Below are positions 36,429-44,196 of a stretch of DNA of 64,000 bases, in pieces. The notes under the pieces were generated by a model, which saw only the letters and a list, made by a program, of their open reading frames with translations, was not told where the DNA came from and made no database searches. This DNA is from CAZNPH01 sp964574985. GTDB lineage: Bacteria; Bacteroidota; Bacteroidia; Bacteroidales; SM23-62. Made by a program: the position numbers and the translations under genes. The first letter of the stretch is position 1; every line of letters starts with the position of its first letter. Where the stretch lies: the NCBI GenBank assembly GCA_964574985.1, contig CAZNPH010000021.1, forward strand, positions 1 through 64,000. The letters are read 5' to 3'.

Positions 36429-37406
36429 CTAATTGATTTTTATCTGATCATTGTTTCTCTGATGTTTTGCGGCCATCAGGCGGAAAGCAAACAGGCATCC
36501 CAGGATCATATCCATCCCGGAAGAACTGCCGGTGTTCATCAGGTCCCGGGTCAGATCAACCAGTTCATCTGCACCCGCACCGTATACACCCCGGATAAAA
36601 TTGTATAGAACATCTGAAACTTCGCCCTGCAAAGCATATCCCAGATAAACTTCCGAAATTTTGGATGTTAAACCTTCGATCCCGGTCCGCATATATTGCC
36701 TGAGCTCATCAATAAAGTCAGGGTCAAAAGCCGGTTGCCGTTTTGACAAGACCAGGGTGGCAAACAAACCCGTCAAAAAGTCATCCCCCGAAGGTGTGAG
36801 TCCGCAACCCAGACCAACCAGTCTGATACAAAGGGATTTTGACTTTTTGGAATCTTCGGCAATGAATGCAGGGATCAGCGATTCGAATAAGAAAACCGCA
36901 TACCGGTTTATTTCATCCAGTCCGTCACAGGCCGGTTGTTTTTCAGAAAAAAGATCATTAAAGCATGCCAGCGATCCGTAAAAACCGCCTCTTTTCCCCT
37001 GAGAAAGAACATGTTGGCGAACATGCCGGCAATGGCCATGTATCAGGTCATGGTCAAAAGGAACGGGGATATGATCCTCTTTTTTCTTTTCAACAGAAGC
37101 ATCCCGCCAGGATAGCAAAGGATTTCCCGCATGAAAAATACAATCATCTTTGATGGTTACTTCTTCCCCTGCACGGATCCCCAGATCACTGAAAAAAAAC
37201 CTGTCCGCTTTGCGGACTGAAATCCCGAAAGGAACCGAACCATAATGCCTGTCGATGATGCTGAAGAAATATTTGTCGGACAGGGTTATATTGACCGCAT
37301 CCTGAAAGACGCTGTGAATTTTGCCCCGGGCGGTTAACCGGGATAAACGGGCACAGACATCGTAACCCATTTGCTCCGCGTATATGTTGCCGGCCGCCTG
37401 ATGCAT
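36429..37406 (-). CDS. DUF2877 protein (YlbF/AllH-like subunit)
   Basis: 325 residues with start MHQAAGNIYAEQMGYDV, one base after the end of the kinase gene; a frame running back to 37460 would overlap that gene by 53 bases and is less likely. Family marks are IHSVFQDAVNITL, a mid-protein LVGLGCGLTPSGDDFLTGLFATLVL (written here in two parts: LVGLGCGLTPSG and DDFLTGLFATLV) and STGMD-like GSSSGMDMILGCLFAF at the end. AllH is the third subunit of the E. coli oxamate carbamoyltransferase. Adjacent genes supply the other two. Confidence 0.87.
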   Translation of the reverse strand: MHQAAGNIYAEQMGYDVCARLSRLTARGKIHSVFQDAVNITLSDKYFFSIIDRHYGSVPFGISVRKADRFFFSDLGIRAGEEVTIKDDCIFHAGNPLLSWRDASVEKKKEDHIPVPFDHDLIHGHCRHVRQHVLSQGKRGGFYGSLACFNDLFSEKQPACDGLDEINRYAVFLFESLIPAFIAEDSKKSKSLCIRLVGLGCGLTPSGDDFLTGLFATLVLSKRQPAFDPDFIDELRQYMRTGIEGLTSKISEVYLGYALQGEVSDVLYNFIRGVYGAGADELVDLTRDLMNTGSSSGMDMILGCLFAFRLMAAKHQRNNDQIKIN

Positions 37407-37407
37407 A

Positions 37408-38640
37408 TTATAAGATAAATTCCATTTCGTCCGGTGTGAGATCGCGTCCTTTCCTAACAACCTGCTTTGTAAAATAACCCACCACCAGTTCCTCGTTGGT
37501 GGGGATCACGTATACTTTTGCGCGGGACGGACCGTCTTTCGAGATCAGAGCGGTCTTTCCCGCCGCTTTCCTGTTTGCCGCCCGGTTCATGTGAATGCCC
37601 ATAAATTCCATATTTTGCAGGCATTGTTCGCGGATCGCGGGATTGTTTTCCCCGATGCCCCCGCCGAATGCAATGCAGTCAACCCCGCCCAGCACGGTGG
37701 CAAAGGCACCGATGTGTTTCCTGACCAGGTCAACATACAGCTGCAGGGCGGTCCTTGCCCTTTGGTTGCCGTCCTTTGCCGCTTTCTCAATGGCCCGGAA
37801 ATCATCGGTCCCCAGACCCGCCGTTCCCTTCAATCCGCTGTTATAGGAAAGTTCATGCTGGGCCTGATCGACGGAAATCCCCAGTTGCTTTACGGCGAAA
37901 AGGATGGATGTGGCATCGGCATCCCCGATGCGCGTCCCCTGCAGCAATCCGGAATTGGGAGAGAAATGCTGATCGATGTCCACCGATTTTCCGTCTTTGA
38001 CTGCACAGATGGAACTGCTTCCCCCCAGGTGAACGGTGATGATCCGTCCAGACCGGCTTCCCAGTAAGCGATAGGCCGCTGCCGAAAGATAACGGTGGGT
38101 GGCGCCGTGGAATCCCAGTTTCTTAATGCCCAGCGACTGCCAGTCCCAGGGGATCCCCAGGCACTTTCTGTAAGCGGGTAATGAATAATGAAAGGACGGT
38201 TCAAACACCCCGACCATGGGAATATCGATCACTTTCTTAAACTCGCTGATGGCTTCCAGGTAGGGAAGGTTGTGGGCAGGAGCCACAAAACCGAATTTTT
38301 CCATTTCACCCAGGATATCAGGGGTCAGCAGGTTGGCCCCGTTTTTGATCCCCATGACACATTTGAAACCCATGGCCTGGATATCATTCCATGAGGCGAT
38401 CACGTTCCGGTCAACGTACCAGTCCAGAATGAAGCGGATACAATCTTTCAGTCCGCTTATACTCACCGCCTCCTTTTTTTTTGGCCGGTCCATGACCCGG
38501 TGGGTGAAGTTGGACGGGCCGGCGGACTTGATCTTGTCGAGATTGGCTTCTCCCAGGATTTTGACCTGGTTCCCCTCTTTCATTTCCAGTATCTTGCTCT
38601 TAAAAGAGGTGCTCCCCACATTGCCAATCAGGATGATCAT
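37408..38640 (-). CDS. Divergent acetate/butyrate kinase-family protein
   Basis: 410 residues of the acetokinase fold: NVGSTSFKSKIL (signature 1, normally NCGSSSLK), GFHGATHRYLS with His178 (signature 2), VHLGGSSSICAV phosphate loop and QGTRIGDADA with Arg237. Two residues that are strongly kept in true acetate kinases differ: the catalytic Asp of the FDTAFH motif is Glu147 (FEPSFH), and the substrate Arg in HRVVHGG is Lys (GFKCVMGI, residues 91-98). The phosphoryl chemistry looks intact but the acyl pocket is changed. It takes the place that carbamate kinase has in known FdrA/AllGH operons, so it may make ATP from carbamoyl phosphate or another acyl phosphate. Inference only. Confidence 0.85.
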   Translation of the reverse strand: MIILIGNVGSTSFKSKILEMKEGNQVKILGEANLDKIKSAGPSNFTHRVMDRPKKKEAVSISGLKDCIRFILDWYVDRNVIASWNDIQAMGFKCVMGIKNGANLLTPDILGEMEKFGFVAPAHNLPYLEAISEFKKVIDIPMVGVFEPSFHYSLPAYRKCLGIPWDWQSLGIKKLGFHGATHRYLSAAAYRLLGSRSGRIITVHLGGSSSICAVKDGKSVDIDQHFSPNSGLLQGTRIGDADATSILFAVKQLGISVDQAQHELSYNSGLKGTAGLGTDDFRAIEKAAKDGNQRARTALQLYVDLVRKHIGAFATVLGGVDCIAFGGGIGENNPAIREQCLQNMEFMGIHMNRAANRKAAGKTALISKDGPSRAKVYVIPTNEELVVGYFTKQVVRKGRDLTPDEMEFIL

Positions 38641-38645
38641 GATAC

Positions 38646-39770
38646 TTATTTGATTTTGATTTCCACCTCGATTTCCACCAGCAGATTGTCCCTGCAGACA
38701 TCTGCCGTCAGGTAAACCGAAGGGGTACCCGGAAAGGACCGGTCTACCTGTTTTATGATATTGTTTGAAATGTATCCGTTTTTCAGATAGATCCTTGCAT
38801 ATTTATAATAAAAATCTGTGAGATGGTCTATATTGAAATACCGTTCCAGATTTTCCCTGTCAATCAGCCTGTGAATGATCTCCAGAGTCTGGGCGGTTTG
38901 TTCCTCCGGACTGTATGAGGGTGATGTGTCCTCTCCCAGAACCGCTGCAGTACCCGAGACAAAGATGGTGCTTCCGCCATGATTGATGATCGCCTTGGCC
39001 CGTTCAAATTTGGGGGTGGAGTTTTTTGCTTCCGGGGAAACCAGTACTTTTTCCGAATACTGATGGGCCGATAACTGCATGGGATTGGATATACCCAGAT
39101 GGTGGTATTCCCCGGAAACAAGAAAACAGCCTTCAACGATCACCCCGGGAATATTCATCCCGATACCGGTGGCTGCAGGATAACCGTTGGGAAAGGATGA
39201 AGTGGCAAAAAATCCGGCCCTTGCCTCGTTGAAAGACTGATAGTTTTGCTTGTCTTCTTTTGTATCCAGGATGTTCCCGATGTAGTTCCACTGCCTGAAC
39301 ATTGAATTCAGCGGGAAATCCCGTTCATCGATGGTTTTTTTTATGATCTGAAAACAATGTCCGGCATCCTCCCTGGTGTTTCCTGAGAGTGCATACGTGC
39401 TGACCACCAGTAGGTCATGCCCGTTCTTCCGGCCGGCAATACTGATCAGTTGACCATTGTCAAACTTTTCAACCTGCACCTGGTATTCCCGGTCATCGAG
39501 ATACCAGGCTTCCAGGTACAGTTCCTTGTCAACGGGTGGCTGCGGAATGACCGTTACCATCAGCGGATCCTCAAATATCTTTTCGGCCTTTTCATTCAAC
39601 AGTTTGGTCCGGTACTCAAATTGTTTCCTGTCCTGAATATCGATAAAAAAAGTTGCCTTGAGAATTCGTTTGCCGGTTGTTTCCTTTTTTAGTTTTGTCA
39701 GTAATGTTTCCGCATTTTTCCCGATTGATGAGTCCAACTGGCTGCTGTCATCAATCCAATGATACCACAT
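38646..39770 (-). CDS. Chorismatase-like protein (FkbO/Hyg5-type, RidA superfamily)
   Basis: 374 residues with two RidA/YjgF-like halves. Matches to the chorismatase pattern as I know it are FRQWNYIGNI, NYQSFNEARAGFF, YPAATGIGMNIPG, ISNPMQLSAHQYS, TPKFERAKAI, FVSGTAAVLGED, EEQTAQTLEIIHRLI, and the C-terminal VCRDNLLVEIEVEI with the Glu that is catalytic in FkbO. Chorismatases hydrolyse chorismate to pyruvate and a dihydroxy-cyclohexadiene carboxylate or 3-hydroxybenzoate. The block also encodes a stand-alone DAHP synthase. The His of the usual SGTASIVGH motif is replaced here (AVLGED), so another RidA-like reaction is possible. Confidence 0.7.
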   Translation of the reverse strand: MWYHWIDDSSQLDSSIGKNAETLLTKLKKETTGKRILKATFFIDIQDRKQFEYRTKLLNEKAEKIFEDPLMVTVIPQPPVDKELYLEAWYLDDREYQVQVEKFDNGQLISIAGRKNGHDLLVVSTYALSGNTREDAGHCFQIIKKTIDERDFPLNSMFRQWNYIGNILDTKEDKQNYQSFNEARAGFFATSSFPNGYPAATGIGMNIPGVIVEGCFLVSGEYHHLGISNPMQLSAHQYSEKVLVSPEAKNSTPKFERAKAIINHGGSTIFVSGTAAVLGEDTSPSYSPEEQTAQTLEIIHRLIDRENLERYFNIDHLTDFYYKYARIYLKNGYISNNIIKQVDRSFPGTPSVYLTADVCRDNLLVEIEVEIKIK

Positions 39771-39784
39771 ATCTGTTGAGATTA

Positions 39785-41317
39785 TTAAAGTATTCTTCGT
39801 ACCGCCTGGCCAAAAACTTTCAGACTGGAATGCCGCATTTCGTCATAATCCCTGGATGCCAGCAAACCCGATGCACCTGCCTGCATGGCTTTATAGACGG
39901 ACATTCGCAATGTCAGCGGATCGCTGGGGTAGGGGATCATCCCGCCGGGGGCATGCCAGGGGACATCAATCCCGATGCCGGAAATGACATCTGCCTTGCC
40001 GTTTACCCCTTCAACGCATCTTTTGGTCTCGTCATAAACATATTCCGCACCCATGCCCCGGCTTTCCAGTTCATGAAGTGCTACCTGTGCCTCTTTGCTG
40101 TATCCCAGCCAGGCATAGAACAGATCCAGGGTTTGTTCCACGGTCAGATCATTCAGGGCGGTTTGCTGCAGGGGTTCTATAACCCAGTTCCGCAACCTGG
40201 GGCCATAGATATCCTGGTATAGTATGGGCTTGATAAAGTCGGCATACTCTGCCATTTCCCCGTAGCTCACCGCGGACCGGTAAAAAATATCCCAGCTCGA
40301 GCGCTGGTGGTCTATATGCCGGCCGACCCGTGCCTCAGGCCGGATCTTCTTGATCCGCAGGTACAATTCTTTCTGTATTTCTTCATCGGCCCGGAACCAT
40401 TGATAATTCCATGCAAGGACCTCCGGATACTGCTGCAAAAGGCGCAAAATATTCACCATGACGGTATTGTGGCTGTCATCCTCATCTGCTTTCACTTTCT
40501 GCATATACCGGTACAGCCGGGTGTATCCCTCCCTGGCCCTTTCGGGGTCGATGCCCAGGTTTCTGTTTCGTTCACGGCAATGCTTGCAGAAACAGGTGGG
40601 GATCTCGTCCCTTCCCCTTACCAGTACCTGGGATATGGGGCCCACCCGCTCGGCCCCGTACTGCATGCCGTCCAGGTCATAATTGCTGAAAATATCCACG
40701 GCGGTTGCATATACCCAGTTGCGGTAATCGGGATTGTTCCAGCAGGGGCCATAGCCACGGTCCCCGAATATATTCCCGGTCAGGACTTTATCATAGTTTT
40801 TGATGTATTTCAATCCGTTCCCGGCCGATGCTTCCAGCAACCTGACGTATATTTTCATGTCCCGTTCCCGGGCCGGTTTTTGTATCTCATTGAAAATGTC
40901 CTTGCCGGAGTACTCGTAACTGCTGTCTGTTTCATGATGCCGCAGGATGGTATCCCTGAAATATTTCCCGTGATGCTTTACCCATACCTTGGGTAATTTG
41001 CTTTTGGCAAAGTTGCGGGGTTTAACGCCGTGGTCATGGGCCAGTGCACGCGTGGGACGGTTTTCCACACCGTAATAGGTGTGGCTGTAAAACATGAGGG
41101 TATTGATGTGCGCCTGATGGTGCAGAAAATCCAGGACATTTTCCAGGCCTTCGTCATAGAAGCTGTGGGCTCCCATCTGGATACCGATCATTTTCCAGGC
41201 CTGTGTTTTGGATTTCAGGTTTTGTGCCAGGGCTGCGGGGACAGTACCGGTGCCCAAACCGATCCCTGCACCGGTGATCATTGCTTTTTTAAGGAAATCC
41301 CTTCTGTTGTCGGCCAT
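39785..41317 (-). CDS. Tat-exported putative TIM-barrel glycoside hydrolase-like protein (member E)
   Basis: 510 residues starting MADNRRDFLKKAMITGAG, a twin-arginine signal; the frame upstream to 41359 overlaps the SGNH gene. Conserved marks are GAHSFYDEGLENVLDFLHH, NNPDYRNWVYATAVDIF, the YDLDGMQYGAERVGP strand, CFCKHCRERN (CxCxxC) and SGLLASRDYDEMRHSS. It is separated from the other members by the 11-gene FdrA-type block, with related copies on both sides of that block. Probably a periplasmic glycosidase-like enzyme; function unproven. Confidence 0.7.
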   Translation of the reverse strand: MADNRRDFLKKAMITGAGIGLGTGTVPAALAQNLKSKTQAWKMIGIQMGAHSFYDEGLENVLDFLHHQAHINTLMFYSHTYYGVENRPTRALAHDHGVKPRNFAKSKLPKVWVKHHGKYFRDTILRHHETDSSYEYSGKDIFNEIQKPARERDMKIYVRLLEASAGNGLKYIKNYDKVLTGNIFGDRGYGPCWNNPDYRNWVYATAVDIFSNYDLDGMQYGAERVGPISQVLVRGRDEIPTCFCKHCRERNRNLGIDPERAREGYTRLYRYMQKVKADEDDSHNTVMVNILRLLQQYPEVLAWNYQWFRADEEIQKELYLRIKKIRPEARVGRHIDHQRSSWDIFYRSAVSYGEMAEYADFIKPILYQDIYGPRLRNWVIEPLQQTALNDLTVEQTLDLFYAWLGYSKEAQVALHELESRGMGAEYVYDETKRCVEGVNGKADVISGIGIDVPWHAPGGMIPYPSDPLTLRMSVYKAMQAGASGLLASRDYDEMRHSSLKVFGQAVRRIL

Positions 41318-41328
41318 ATTGTATGGTT

Positions 41329-42228
41329 TTATTTGATTTGTTCCATGTGCTTTTTCCATTGCTGGCAGGCTACCTCGTTCAGGTAACCGGTTATCTTTGC
41401 ATCAATGGCCTGTTCGGTCCTCATCACCGAGATCCTCTGCATCCACCCGGGCATTGCAGCATGATAGTCATCGAGTTTCCTGTTCTTTAATTTTTCAGCG
41501 GCTTCCTGTTCGTCAAATGCTCCGAACCGGGGCCATACCTCAATCCGGTTGGGCGGATTTTCCGCTTTTTCCCCGGCAATGGCCGCGTACATGCAACAGA
41601 GGTTGAGATACGTCCCCAAAGTGCCGGGATGCACATTATCCGGCAGATTATGCAGTTCAATGTTGGGTATCTCTGCCCGTACTTCTTTCCAGGCAGAAGA
41701 ACAAGGCCCGTAATATTTGATGAAATTCCTGCGGCCCGAAGCGGTGATCAGTTTTCTCCCGATTTCGTTCTCCGGACCTTTTCGCCACCCCATTTCATAA
41801 TATACGGGTTCAGCGCCCGCCTCACGGATGGCCGCACACAGGATATCCGTACTTTTTTCTGTTTCTTGTTTGAGATCAGCCCCTATGAAATAAGTGATCA
41901 TTTGAAGTACCACATAATCATAATCCCCGTCCCGGATCTTTTCCAGAAGAGTCTGCCCTTCCTTTAAACCATACTGGGCTTCGAATCCGGGTTCAAGATA
42001 TTCATGAAATCCGGTTCCGCTTCTGCCCACCAGACAGGAACGGACCGGGCGGGGGGCAAAATGGGATTCCAGCCATTCGGCGGTTTGCCGGGGAAGGTCA
42101 TGAACATAGGTGCTGCTGCTGCCCACCCACAATATTTTAACCGTGTCCCGGGAAGATGGGTTGCCACCCATGGCCATATCGGGCACCAACAATAGAATAA
42201 CACTTATGAAGATCAATTTGATGCTCAT
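41329..42228 (-). CDS. SGNH/GDSL-like hydrolase, exported
   Basis: 299 residues with signal peptide (LIFISVILLLVPDMAMG). An SGNH-type block I (ILWVGSSSTYVHDLP, Ser at about 36) and a block V-like DNVHPGTLGTYLNL carrying the Asp/His pair are visible, with a YVVLQMITYF strand between. By fold it would be an esterase such as a carbohydrate acetylesterase. The stop lies 11 bases before the start of the next TIM-barrel gene. Blocks II and III are not obvious, so the activity is uncertain. Confidence 0.7.
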   Translation of the reverse strand: MSIKLIFISVILLLVPDMAMGGNPSSRDTVKILWVGSSSTYVHDLPRQTAEWLESHFAPRPVRSCLVGRSGTGFHEYLEPGFEAQYGLKEGQTLLEKIRDGDYDYVVLQMITYFIGADLKQETEKSTDILCAAIREAGAEPVYYEMGWRKGPENEIGRKLITASGRRNFIKYYGPCSSAWKEVRAEIPNIELHNLPDNVHPGTLGTYLNLCCMYAAIAGEKAENPPNRIEVWPRFGAFDEQEAAEKLKNRKLDDYHAAMPGWMQRISVMRTEQAIDAKITGYLNEVACQQWKKHMEQIK

Positions 42229-42255
42229 TTCAAAAAAAGTAAACAGGTTATGTCG

Positions 42256-44178
42256 TTACAAAGAAAGCAGAAAATTGCTCAGATCCTCCAGGTCCTGCTT
42301 ATTCAGGTCGCCGGCAGCGCCTCCGCACGGACTCAAATCAGGGTCTTTCATCACCGCTTCCAGGGTTTGTTTTCTGCCGTCGTGCCAGAACGGGCCGGTC
42401 CTCCACAACTCTGTCATGGTAGGAACATCGAATTTGTTGATCCCCCGTTCATCCGCCACCTTGAATTCATAGGTGTTTTTATCCGTATACAGCGGTGGCG
42501 TGTGGCATTCCATACATCCCCTGTCGGTGAAAAGTGTCTTTCCTCTTTCTATGCTTTTCCTGTATGTCTCATCGGTTTCCTGCAGTTTGGCATACGGACT
42601 CTTCTCGGGGGATAAAGAAGCAATGTAGGCTTTCACTGCCTCAATCTTCTCTTCGGTGGCCTCATAAAAGTTGATGAAATGGAAACCGGCCACCACGGCG
42701 ATTTTTGCCCTTGCGCGCACACCGCTCCACATAACCGGGGGGGTTTGTTCCGATAAGACCAGGGATTTGGTGTTTTTGGGATTCCCGATCCCGTCGTTCA
42801 GCAGGTCCCAGTTCAGTCCGTCATTCCGGCCGTGCGGGTGGCAGGTGGCGCAACCCAGCCAGCTTTCCAGGGAGGTTGTCGCATCGTGGAACCAGATTTC
42901 CCCTTCCCTGACCTGGTCGGGTTCGGACTGTTCCCCGAGGGAGATTAATCTGACTTCACCATTTTTCATATCCTGTAAGCATATGGCTCCCGAGTAGTAA
43001 CCCGCAATGGCCAGCAATTCACCGTCGCCGGACAGATCCATGCCCCTGGGGGCCTGCAGGGGAATTTTTTCCCTTTCGATCAGCCGGGCAGCATACAGGG
43101 CGCTGATCTGATCCATCAGCATGGTCCTTTTGCAGGGATGGTTTTTGATTTCCTCCCAAACGTTGTATTGAGTGTAGGCTTCGGCCATGTTTTTCATCAG
43201 GTTGGGGGGCATTTTCCCTCCTTCCAGATATCCGTGGAGACCGCAGATGGAAACGGTGGCCAGTTCGTTGACGCCTTCCAGGCTGACCAGAAGGGAACCG
43301 TCACCCTCATTGTAAACGACATCCCACGGATTGGCTGCTCCCTTCTTCATTTGATCCAGTATCACGGTGGTATACCATTCCCGGTTCTCAAGATCGATGA
43401 TGCTCAGCATGTTGGTGTTTACCCATCCGTTTTCCAGCTGGCTGGTGGGAATGGCCGTCTTTCCCCGGGTATGGACACCGTAAGCCCATTTCCCGTTTGC
43501 GGAGATTTCCAGATGACGCAGATTGCTGGATCCGTGCGGCAATAATATGTCCCTGATCTTGTTTTTCGTATCCAGATCGATCAGGGTAATGCCGGTCGTT
43601 GATTGGGGTCCGTTTGCCGGATTGGCCGGGATCTGGTTCGCCACCAGCACCATGTTCTGTCCGGGCACGATCTGAATATCCCAGGGCAGACTGGGCAGAT
43701 CGATGGTATAATTGATCCTGCCGTTTGACAGGTCCACCACTTTCACCCGGTTCAATCCGTATTGACCGATCCACAGTTCGTCATTGTGAACATCCATATG
43801 AAAGGGATTGGGCCCGATTTTGTATTCTTTTGTTATTTTTTTCTTTTCTATATCGAGCCGGAGCACCTTTCCGGTTTCATATTCGCTCAGCAGCAGATTG
43901 CCCTCATCCAGCCAGAGGATATCCTGTACTTTCCCCTGCAGGGGGAATTCTTCCAGGATTTTCTCCTTTTCCACGGAAATCAGATACAAAGTATTAAGCG
44001 TCAGGTCATTTACAGCCAGGTATCGGTTGTCCGGCGAAAAACTCACCGTTTCCGGTGAGCGGTAAATCAACCTGTCTTCGCTTCCCCTGAATGCTCCTGA
44101 CAGGATCAGGGTGATCCCTGCCAGCAAGACCAGAAGGGAAGGTGCAATCCATTTGTTTTTTTTCACTATTGTCTTCAT
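42256..44178 (-). CDS. Beta-propeller protein with di-heme cytochrome c peroxidase/MauG-like domain
   Basis: 640 residues with an N-terminal signal anchor (LLVLLAGITLILSGAF). Residues about 35-400 form a YncE-like propeller (repeats such as VSFSPDNRYLAVNDLTL, WDIQIVPGQNMVLVAN, LEISANGKWAYGVH). The C-terminal third is a cytochrome peroxidase/MauG-type region with two c-type heme sites, GCATCHPHG and GCMECHTPP, and FDVPTMTELWRTGPFWHDGR. It should be a periplasmic redox enzyme. It forms a unit with two HzsA-related di-heme proteins upstream (18-base gap), which is unusual for a polysaccharide locus. Confidence 0.85.
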   Translation of the reverse strand: MKTIVKKNKWIAPSLLVLLAGITLILSGAFRGSEDRLIYRSPETVSFSPDNRYLAVNDLTLNTLYLISVEKEKILEEFPLQGKVQDILWLDEGNLLLSEYETGKVLRLDIEKKKITKEYKIGPNPFHMDVHNDELWIGQYGLNRVKVVDLSNGRINYTIDLPSLPWDIQIVPGQNMVLVANQIPANPANGPQSTTGITLIDLDTKNKIRDILLPHGSSNLRHLEISANGKWAYGVHTRGKTAIPTSQLENGWVNTNMLSIIDLENREWYTTVILDQMKKGAANPWDVVYNEGDGSLLVSLEGVNELATVSICGLHGYLEGGKMPPNLMKNMAEAYTQYNVWEEIKNHPCKRTMLMDQISALYAARLIEREKIPLQAPRGMDLSGDGELLAIAGYYSGAICLQDMKNGEVRLISLGEQSEPDQVREGEIWFHDATTSLESWLGCATCHPHGRNDGLNWDLLNDGIGNPKNTKSLVLSEQTPPVMWSGVRARAKIAVVAGFHFINFYEATEEKIEAVKAYIASLSPEKSPYAKLQETDETYRKSIERGKTLFTDRGCMECHTPPLYTDKNTYEFKVADERGINKFDVPTMTELWRTGPFWHDGRKQTLEAVMKDPDLSPCGGAAGDLNKQDLEDLSNFLLSL

Positions 44179-44196
44179 CGTGATTGATTTATTTTT

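Noticed and set aside
27475..39770. A complete allantoin degradation operon
   Set aside because: No allantoinase, allantoate amidohydrolase, ureidoglycine aminohydrolase or carbamate kinase is present; only the aminotransferase and AllFGH-like subunits fit.
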